64,000 bases of DNA from Lineus longissimus (taxonomy: Eukaryota; Nemertea; Pilidiophora; Heteronemertea; Lineidae), in NCBI RefSeq assembly GCF_910592395.1, contig NC_088317.1:11658001-11722000 (forward strand), in the 5' to 3' direction. Positions within the stretch are counted from its first letter, which is position 1. Each line of letters starts with the position of its first letter. Positions 23,016 to 30,391 of this stretch are shown piece after piece. The position numbers were made by a program, and so were the translations under genes. The notes below the pieces were generated by a model. It did no database searches, was not told where the DNA came from, and saw nothing but the letters and a program-made list of their open reading frames with translations.

Positions 23016-24057
23016 TATGGGCGGTTATTTCCGCATAAATAGAGGTTGTCTTAAATAGACATTTTATGTCGTGTTATGACTCGAATAGACGTTTGGTGGC
23101 GCTCGTTTTAACGGAGACGTACCTGAAATAATATTGTGTCGTATCTCAAATAGACATACACTCAAATAGACGTTTGGTGGCGCTCGTATCTCAAATAAAC
23201 ATATATTGTCGTGTTTTCAGATTTTTGTGTATAACTCAAATAGACGTTTGGTGTCGCTTTTCAAATAGACATACACTCAAATAGACGTTTGGTGGCGCTC
23301 GCATCTCAAATAAACATATATTGTCATGTTTTCAGATTTTTGTGTATAACTCAAATAGACGTTTGGTGTCGCTTTTCAAATAGACATACACTCAAATAGA
23401 CGTTTGGTGGCGCTCGTACCTCAAATAAACATATATTGTCGTGTTTTCAGATTTTTGTTAATAACTCAAATAGACGTTTGGTGTCGCTTTTCCGCAAAAA
23501 TGGAAGCTCCCAAATAGACGTTGTGTGGCGCTGGCGTGCGGCAATTCTGGAGCAAGTTTGGAATTGGTTTATCTGCCACGACGATATTATTGTTATTGCT
23601 CTAAGCAGTGCACATGGCTATTTGCGCCCGTATCTGAGGAAAATCGTGACTTAATACCATTTTAATTGTAATTGGATTGTCAGTGTATAGCTATGGCAGA
23701 AGAAGAGAGAAACAAGTACATCAAATGTACATGCAATACATGCAATAGCGCCGTCGCTTACCGCAATGATAATGTCAATATCGCTGTCGCCGTCGTTAAA
23801 ATTGATTCCAGCGCCCCACAACGTCTATTTGGGGAGCTTCCATTTTTGCGGGAAAGCGACACCAAACGTCTATTTGAGTTATACACAAAAATCTGAAAAC
23901 ACGACAATATATGTTTATTTGAGATACAAGCACCACCAAACGTCTATTTGAGTGTATGTCTATTTGAAAAGCGCCACCAAACGTCTATTCGAGTCATAAC
24001 ACGACATAAAATGTCTATTTGAGACAACCTCTATTTATGAGGAAATAACCGCCCATA
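23016..24057. mobile_element. Foldback (long inverted repeat) element, copy 1
   Basis: Ends are TATGGGCGGTTATTTCCGC and its inverse GGAAATAACCGCCCATA. Inverted arms run several hundred bp and contain repeats of CAAATAGACGTTTGGTGGCG. In the left arm a unit of about 116 bp (TCTCAAATAAACATATATTG...) is present three times. TTGCCC (23010-23015) and TTACCC (24058-24063) form a 6-bp target duplication, or 8 bp if TA is counted outside the element. Unit B shows the same site without the insert. The only conserved ORF is 23693-23896. Non-autonomous; superfamily not assigned. Confidence 0.85.
23693..23896 (+). CDS. 67-aa ORF inside the foldback element
   Basis: ATG at 23693 to TGA at 23894-23896, running from the loop into the right arm. 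The protein begins MAEEERNKYIKCTCNTCN. The second element copy carries an ORF of the same length (44418-44621) that differs at about ten residues with no frameshift or stop. The cysteine cluster C-T-C-x2-C recalls a zinc knuckle, but the rest is unrecognised and part of the frame is simply translated arm repeat. It could be a captured exon or a chance frame. Confidence 0.35.
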   Translation: MAEEERNKYIKCTCNTCNSAVAYRNDNVNIAVAVVKIDSSAPQRLFGELPFLRESDTKRLFELYTKI

Positions 24058-24174
24058 TTACCCTACTATTACATTCCACAAATTAGACTGAGACACTGAT
24101 TAACTCAGCTGTTTTTAATTTTACTTCTCACTGACAATGCCGACAGATAGAAATGAAAGGCCTGGATTCATTAA

Positions 24175-24190
24175 AGGAACGCTCCGCTCA
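24175..24190 (+). repeat. Left terminal inverted repeat of the Kolobok element
   Basis: AGGAACGCTCCGCTCA follows the TTAA target. It pairs imperfectly (11 of 16) with 29487-29502. The first 11 bases, AGGAACGCTC plus the preceding A, recur upstream of the other P2X7-type gene at 10072-10082 on the minus strand. Confidence 0.7.
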
Positions 24191-24341
24191 TCAGAGCATA
24201 GACCAAACTTCCCTAATTAGTTGTAATATTGATTAAACTATGTACACACAAAATTTCAAGCCAATACCTCCCCTAATTACGATGTTATTGTTATTAATTG
24301 CTATACCGCGATACAGTTCACCGGCCGCCGACATATTGTTT

Positions 24342-24383
24342 GGTCACGTGCTCAGAGCTGAAGCCGTGACGTCACTTGTGCTG
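24342..24383 (+). promoter_or_regulatory. Promoter module of the P2X7-type gene (matched to the transposase promoter)
   Basis: GGTCACGTG (E-box, 24342-24350), 16 bp, then TGACGTCACTTGTGCTG (24367-24383), which contains a CRE-like TGACGTCA. The same two blocks in the same order, with 17 bp between, lie in inverse at 29283-29325. The 17-mer is identical in both. The start codon is at 24445, 61 bp after the 17-mer; the transposase start is 63 bp after its copy. No TATA box is obvious; ATATAAAC lies at 24391. Confidence 0.7.
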
Positions 24384-24444
24384 GACGAAATATAAACAAA
24401 TGCACGTTGCGCGTTGGGGGCGTATCAGATCTGATTTTAACATC

Positions 24445-25701
24445 ATGGATGTGGAAGCATACTTCTCGGACTCATCGTCGGAAGACGCAGAAATCGCTGC
24501 CAGCGTCCAGCAAACAAACGGGGGTATCCAACCTTACCGTTTTGAGCCAACTTTGCGAAGGATTGAAGGAGAGGAGCACCTTGACACTGAAAATGCCACT
24601 GCCACTGGAACACACGAGGATGAGGAAGAGGACCCTGGGGATGATGACAATCCGTTTACTCATGCGATTGACTTTGAGGCCCGTCTTACCATTCATGTAA
24701 GCGAATGGTGTACATGTGATCGGTGTGTCACGATGACAACACCAGTGATGAACTTGTGCTGTCAGGAACTTGAAGCTCTTGAAGGCAAAATATATGCGGA
24801 TGATCTAGACAGCATAACTCTTCACTGCGATTTCGAGTTGGTCGTCCTGAAGAAGCCAATCCTCAGGACAGCGCTGGTGGCAATGAAAGATGTAAAACGG
24901 GCTAGTCTCGTGGAGCCGATAACAGAGAGGTAGGTGTCAGTTCATTGTCTTCTGTAATAGGCTTGTTATGTATGATGCTGGGGGAGTAGGCTAGAGGATG
25001 AAGCAGCCGGGGGGGGGGGGGGGATTAGCTCATGGATAGTAAGAACAATGTCAGTTTAGATAATTAAATCGTACGAATGCCTTCGTCTATTTTATTATTT
25101 CAAATCATGTTTTAAAAATAGCTAACATCTTCTTTATTAAAAATGACTCACAAAACAAGACATTATTTTATACATGTTTATACAAAAACTAAGTCTTACA
25201 GTTAGAATGTCTCTCATGTGTTTACAACCATCTGCCCAAGTTCAAAGAGTTCACAGCTTATGTAACACCATAGCTTCATATTCACAGTTTTTACATCTTA
25301 ATTACTGCTAATTACTGCACTCACAGATGTCAATGAAAACATGAGTGTAAAAAGCTGCATGTCTGATTAGGCCTTACCTTGACAAAGTTAACACAGCTAA
25401 GTGCAATTAGATTTCAATGCCATGGGTTTAATTCTTGAGAGCATAACTTGAACAGGGTATCTGTATTACCATGACACAACAAATTTTTCACTGTATTCTC
25501 CAATTTTATCTTTTCAGGGCCTACAGACTCGCTGCATATAGGCAGTTTACTTGGTGGATCCATGAAAGACTAGGCAAAAAAGTTCGCAAGGTTATCCCCT
25601 CTTGTGTGGTACAGCTCATCAGAGAGACATTCCAAGACCCAAATGGACAGTACACAGGCTTCAGGGAAGCAGATGAAACAGAAACAGTTTATCCCGACTA
25701 A
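24445..25701 (+). CDS. P2X7-type cytoplasmic cysteine domain protein carried by the transposon
   Basis: Exon 1 is 24445-24929 and exon 2 is 25518-25701 (GTAGGT donor, TTTTCAG acceptor, AG+G completing arginine); 669 nt, 222 aa, exactly the length of the gene at 9132-10050. Residues 1-85 are acidic. Then come W88-C89-T-C91-x2-C94, C105-C106, LHCDF and, across the intron, AYRLAAYRQFTWWIHERLGK, VRKVIPSCVVQLIR and YTGF. This order is that of the vertebrate P2X7 cytoplasmic zinc domain. The cysteines seen in the 9-kb protein at ECITKH and VCLN are replaced here (SITLHC, LVVLKK), so metal binding may differ. There is no channel or membrane part. The start is the ATG nearest the promoter module; an upstream ATG-less extension is possible. 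The role in the transposon is unknown: accessory factor, host interaction or passenger are all open. Confidence 0.85.
24930..25517 (+). other. Intron of the transposon-borne P2X7-type gene
   Basis: A 588-bp AT-rich intron with a poly-G run at about 25010-25023. Its position, just before AYRLAAYRQF, differs from that of the 9-kb gene, where the intron precedes the WCTC cluster. The two genes are therefore diverged family members, not recent copies. Confidence 0.7.
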
Positions 25702-26018
25702 GCACAACAAGGGCAGTTGACATTAATTGGAATGAAAAGTAAAAGAGACATTATTTCATTGAAGACTTCATGATTATACAACCAGTATTAAGTTTCCATA
25801 ATATTCATACATGTATCATCGTATCACTAAATCATGTAGAATTAACTGAATGCAAAAGTGATTTGAATTTGAAATAAAATACAATTATTGCAGATTTTTG
25901 TGTCAAACATGTTCTGAGTTGTACAGAATTGAGTTCACATGCCAGTATTATGTGCTTCAGAGGCGATATGTTCCCATTTGTGAACGAGAAGGAAGGAACC
26001 AGAAGAACATGTATACGA
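25702..26018. other. Space after the P2X7-type gene, no gene
   Basis: AT-rich sequence between the stop of the P2X7-type gene and the inverted transposase fragment. AATAAAAT at about 25873 could serve as a polyadenylation signal for the plus-strand gene. Confidence 0.4.
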
Positions 26019-26227
26019 TTATTCATTAGCACCTTTCCTAAATCGGGTGTTCTCAAGCGTTGCCTGAATGGCCTCATTGGGGATTTCATAGTGAAAAATA
26101 AGGCAGATCCCAGTATGCAATGGCTCAACAACTTGAAGAAGTGGGACATTAATATCAGTATCCTGACATACGGTGATTCGATGTGGGTCGAATTTCCTGA
26201 AATTGCCCACCAATTTGACCTATACAA
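26019..26227 (+). pseudogene. Inverted, internally deleted fragment of the transposase coding sequence
   Basis: The plus strand here matches the sense strand of the minus-strand transposase: DFIVKNKADPS, NNLKKWDINISIL and VEFPEIAHQFDL are contiguous pieces of the exon 3 protein with segments missing. 26019-26079 is also a near-direct repeat of 26221-26290. The fragment is complementary to part of exon 3 (about 27010-27240) and lies just downstream of the transposase stop, so readthrough transcripts could fold back. Confidence 0.85.
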
Positions 26228-29219
26228 TTATTCATTATCACCTTTCCTAAATCGGGTGTGCTCAAGCGTCGCCTGAATAGCTGCAGCCTTCTCTGGCTTT
26301 TCCCCTATGGCAATGTTCCTCATGACATCTGGAAGAACTGCATGTGTCTTCTGGAGCGTATGGGTCCTCATCAGCACCACATCCCTGACCATGTCCTCTC
26401 GGTAGCTATGGTCCTTGGCGACCTTCACCTGCTTTGCCACCCACTTGTTTGCTTTGGTAAAAGTCTTGGGCTGCACCACATTGTACCTTGGCTGGTCCAG
26501 CTTTGTGGTAGCCTGCTGGCGACCTGAACCATAGTTGTTGTCAATTGCGGCCAACTGGGTACGACAAACCATGCCCTCATAAGAGAAATGCTGTCTCTTC
26601 GGGGCATATTTTAGCATGAGGGAATGGTACACCTCCAGATCACCTGTATGGCAGAAGAGGGTGCAGTACTTGAGATCTTTCCTTACATTTTTGTTCTGAA
26701 CAATCTTGACCAGGGCATCATGAGCCTGAGAACCAACACCCAGCCAAGACTTCTGCCTCCTATCCACATCACTGAGAGGAGGATGCTCACACTGGTGAAA
26801 GTGCTCCTTGTCCCTCCAGGAATGGATGTTGGCTGTGTGATTGATCACCGATTCCCACTTTTCCTGGAGGACATCAACACTACCATTGCAGGATTCAGCG
26901 CTCCACCAGAAATGATTACTAATCGACTGCATCCACTCTAGCAGGGGAGCCAATGGTTTTTTTTTGCCACACGCTTTCGTAATCTTCTTCAGGATACTTT
27001 TACAAAAGTGCCACAGGTCAAATTGGTGGGCAATTTCAGGAAATTCGACCCTCATGATTTTTCGAATCACCGTATGTCTATCAGTTGCAAGGATACTGAT
27101 ATTAATGTCCCACTTCTTCAAGTTGTTGAGGCATTCCCTCAGGCCCATCGGCTCCATTGCATTAGAGTTCTTAACACTGGGATCTGCCTTATTTTTCACT
27201 GTGAAATCCACAATGAGGCCTGTTTTCGTGTCCATCATTGAGTATGTGCAATACTTTGCACAGTGCCCTGGGCTATCGCACCGCCCATCGCCAGAGAGAA
27301 CAATGTCCGATTCCTGGCTGAGCCCATCCAAGACCATGGTCTGACACGTGATCCATGTCTCGTTTACAACAGGGAACAAATATCGCTTCTGAAGCACATA
27401 AAACTGGCTCTTGCCAAGGATTGGCATTTTCAGGTAGCTTGACATGTCTGCTAACTTTGCATAGGTAGTGCCAGAAAACAGGACAGCAGCAGAGAGCAAA
27501 AGATTCCCAGCCCCCATTTTATCCAAGGTAGGTTGTGATGACCAGTTGTATGTGCACCCCGCTTCACATTTAGAAGTAACAATGAGCCTAGACCCAGACA
27601 AAATCTTTTTTACTTCCCGAACCCTTGCTGCACAACCTGATTTCTGGCACTTCCTAAACAAATCCATCAACGAACACTCAAATACAATAAACTTTCTATC
27701 GTCAGCGATGTTGTCTGGCACAGAATAGGTCTTCATGTCCTCAAAATCTGAGCGCGTGTCGCTGGCGATTTCATCCATCTCCATGTCCGAGTCCATATCA
27801 GAGTCTGATTCACTATCAGGTAGGAAGAAGTCCACATCGTCAACATCATCGGGGGGGTCTTCGTCGTCATCACTGCTCTCGGGCTCCATTTCCACAACCG
27901 AACAAGTTTGTATGGCAATTTCCGTTTCCGGAGTAGAACTGTGGTCAGGAATATTGGCGTCCACTCTGTCAACACTTGAAGCTTTGCGCGAGGGTTGTTT
28001 CTTCGCTGCATAGGTGTGGTCCTTGGCAATGGCAGCCAGTGTCTGGTCCATGTCAGTTTGAACAGATTTATCTGAAACAACAACAGCAGGTCTACATTTT
28101 TGTATAGAAGATTAGCTTACAGACTTGACAAGCCAAGTACTCAGTGCATACTAGCCTCAAGGATCTATTGCATGAGGGCTACTTGCACTAGTGCAGGCCT
28201 ACAAGTACAAGATTATAAAACCAGAGGACATGATAGTTGATACAATGTCCTCATATGATTGATGGGCTTGGAGTCTTTTTTCTAATAACTTACCAAATGT
28301 AGGGGTTTGGTCAGCAAATCTGCAGCATTTACAGTGTGGCTCAATTGCTTGCATTGACTGGACTTGCTCTGTCAGTGTCATGGTGTATGCAGGACTAGCA
28401 TTGATGACCTCTCCAAGTTGATTAGAAGACTCAAATTCAATGGTCTGATTGAGTTGACTACTGCTCTCATATTCAGCTGCCGATTCTCCATTGTCATAAT
28501 CATCACTATCATCATCACCATGTCCAGCTCCAGGAGTAAGCAGTGTTTTCAAAAGCTGAAAGACAAAGGAACATTTCAAAATAAAATTGAGCAGGCCTAC
28601 AGTACATCATGACATGTACATCCCATTATCATTGCCAAAGCTTAATTATAGGCAAACAACTGTCACTGTGCCAACGCTGTGATTAGGGCCTACAGTTTTG
28701 TGTGCCTCTGCCAAACTATCTGCACCATAGGCCTACAGGCTACACTGTGTTGATCATGACAGCAGCCTTGTCGATGTAGGCCTTAACTGTACACAGAATG
28801 CACATCAATATGTACATCCTGGGTTACATCGTATAGTGCATAGGGCCTACCTTTTTTTTGTTCCTCGATGCCTGTCGGTCTCTCCTCCGTTTGGCACTAG
28901 CAGAGGGGGATTTCGCTGATGGTGGAAGGGATGGAGGTGTCTCTGGTTGGGCAAAAATTGATGGTACTGCATCCCCGTTGAGCAGGAGCTGATCTGCAAA
29001 TCCAGCACGAAATTGGCCCAAATTTTTGTAATCGTCCGGACAGAAATGCTCGCTGCATACTCTCGCCTGGCTGTCCCTTGGCTCAGGCCGCTTACATTTG
29101 GCAAGCCACTGCCGTCGCAGAGCTGCCTTCTTCTTCGAAGGTAGCACATGAAAGTGTGCACCTCTTTCCACATAGTTTTTATCAGAAACTTGACAGTGTT
29201 GAGCGATGCAATACGGCAT
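26228..29219 (-). CDS. THAP-domain Kolobok transposase, three exons, 824 aa, intact
   Basis: Exons are 29219-28851, 28555-28294 and 28071-26228; the lengths sum to 2475 nt with phases 0/0 and 1/2. Residues 1-89 form a THAP zinc finger: C4, C9, P27, W38, C55, H58 and the AVPSIF end. An acidic linker follows. The catalytic core has GDGRCDS (first Asp at about 472), ATDRH (about 541) and the DLWH D-x-x-H motif (562-565); E690 in LEVYHS is my candidate for the third acid. The enzyme should cut and paste the element at TTAA. No stop or frameshift is seen. The start is the only ATG at the head of the THAP domain and sits 63 bp inside the promoter module. A diverged, broken relative lies at 3080-6232. 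The C-terminal tail ends RFRKGDNE. Confidence 0.9.
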
Positions 29220-29282
29220 ATTTCCAAAATAAACAGAGCAAAACTTAGAAAAATCACAAAGATGGCGGATGTGCGCAATGAA

Positions 29283-29325
29283 CAGCACAAGTGACGTCAC
29301 TCGCAAGTAATTCGATCACGTGACC
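29283..29325 (-). promoter_or_regulatory. Promoter module of the transposase gene
   Basis: Read on the minus strand: GGTCACGTG (29325-29317), 17 bp, then TGACGTCACTTGTGCTG (29299-29283). Order, spacing and sequence match the module at 24342-24383. It may double as a subterminal transposase binding region. Confidence 0.7.
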
Positions 29326-29486
29326 GCTAAATATAGACCATAATGGCAGCGCCCATTATAAACTGCAAATACATCGCTAAAACCTCTTTTTAATATGGAT
29401 AGAGACTACGGATTTACGTGCAAAGTTCAGGGCGGGTACTTTTAATCGCATTGAATGGGATAATTGGTTTTGAAAAATGAGTGTCT

Positions 29487-29502
29487 TAAGGGGAGGGCCC
29501 CT
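29487..29502 (-). repeat. Right terminal inverted repeat of the Kolobok element
   Basis: On the minus strand AGGGGCCCTCCCCTTA begins directly at the TTAA target (29503-29506). It agrees with the left end at 11 of 16 positions. Confidence 0.7.
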
Positions 29503-30391
29503 TTAAGGACTGCCATACTTATCGTCTTCATCTTCATTTTACAGCCGGACAGCTGCCTTCCATGCAAGATTGAGTGAATTGTGCTGCCTTCCATGCAAGA
29601 TTGAGTGAATTGTGCCAAGATCAATCCAAAGTTACAAGTACTCTTGACAATCACAGAGAGCGAGGTAAATAATGTTGCCCTACTATTATACATTACACAA
29701 ATTAGACTGACACACTGATTAACTCTGCTGTTTTGAATTTCACTTCACTTAATGCAGGCCTCACTATAGCTTGCCTTTGAGAAGGCATACCGTACTTCAC
29801 AAATGTATCACTTTTGTGTACCAGACGTGTCTCTAATTCTATTTACAGATGTCAGCTACACCAAGTGGGGTAAGCCAGACTGTGAGCCTGGTGAAAGAGC
29901 TGAAATCCACCTTCAGGAAGATACGAGGAGATATTGCAAATCTTCAGGTAACCGTCAAAGAGGCTGAGAGGACAAGTCTGCTGAAGGAGATGAAAATCGA
30001 TGTAAACCAAGACTTTCAGTGTCTCATTAAAAAAGCTGAAAGCTTACAACAGCAGCTTTCAGCTGAGTTTCGCGAAAAGACTTCCTTGAAGACGCAGGTG
30101 GCGGCCCTTCAGCGCAGCAACAGCCCCATGCGAAAATCAGCGCCTGTGAAACGCCTCTTCGGAGCAAAAACTCCAACTCCTTTTACAGGGTTTGAGGACG
30201 ATGACGTTGATGACTCCATTCTGAGTCAGGTATCCGAGGAGGATTCCACACCAAAAAAAAATAAGGTCCTCGAAGGAAATGCAAATAATTGAAAGGCTGA
30301 AGTGGCAACTGAATCAGTATCTAAGCAAATTGTCCATGATGTTGATGAGAAGCAGGCCATGGCGTTGCTGTCTTCCGATGAGGAAAAATAA
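29503..30391 (+). pseudogene. Host gene exons, copy B: coiled-coil protein with a damaged first exon
   Basis: The exon 29545-29664 is the duplicate of 22911-22999 but contains a 31-bp tandem duplication (GCTGCCTTCCATGCAAGATTG...), which destroys its frame. The next exon can start at 29856 (acceptor inside ATGTCAG), where phase 1/2 gives R-A-TPSGVSQTVSLVKEL, a long coiled coil (LQQQLSAEF, LKTQVAALQ) and an acidic tail (GFEDDDVDDSIL). The frame stops at TGA 30290-30292, then stays open for 32 more codons, ending LLSSDEEK and TAA at 30389-30391. Alternatively translation starts at ATG 29849. Function unknown. A LINE fragment abuts the 3' end, and the Kolobok element sits in the preceding intron. 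Confidence 0.5.

Larger units (their letters stand above)
22825..24126 (+). repeat. Tandem duplicate unit A (about 270 bp), split by a foldback element
   Basis: Unit A (22825-23015 plus 24058-24126) and unit B (24127-24174 plus 29503 to about 29753) are near-identical. Both begin CTCACTGACAATGCCG and contain GAAAGGCCTGGATTCATTAA, the exon starting CCGGACAGCTGCC, then GTTGCCCTA and AAATTAGACTGA. The end of A abuts the start of B at 24126/24127, so this is a head-to-tail duplication. A has the 23016-24057 element inserted; B has the Kolobok element inserted. Each unit serves as the empty site for the other insertion. Confidence 0.85.
24175..29502. mobile_element. Kolobok DNA transposon with two genes (THAP transposase and P2X7-type domain protein)
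   Basis: The element is flanked by TTAA at 24171-24174 and 29503-29506. Unit A of the local duplication shows the uninterrupted sequence GGATTCATTAAGGACTGCC, giving an empty site with a single TTAA. Termini are AGGAACGCTCCGCTCA (left) and AGGGGCCCTCCCCTTA (right, inverted), agreeing at 11 of 16 positions. Length is 5328 bp. TTAA targets and a THAP-containing D-x-x-H transposase are known Kolobok traits. The plus-strand P2X7-type gene (24445-25701) and the minus-strand transposase (29219-26228) converge. Both coding regions are uninterrupted, so the copy may be recent. Confidence 0.88.

Noticed and set aside
23693-23770. Link between the CTCxxC start of the foldback ORF and the WCTCxxC start of the P2X7-type domain
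   Set aside because: Only five positions match, with no similarity beyond; chance is likely.
23003-24066. TA dinucleotide target (mariner-like) for the foldback element
   Set aside because: The second copy has CA on its left, and comparison with the empty site indicates a longer duplication of 6 to 8 bp.
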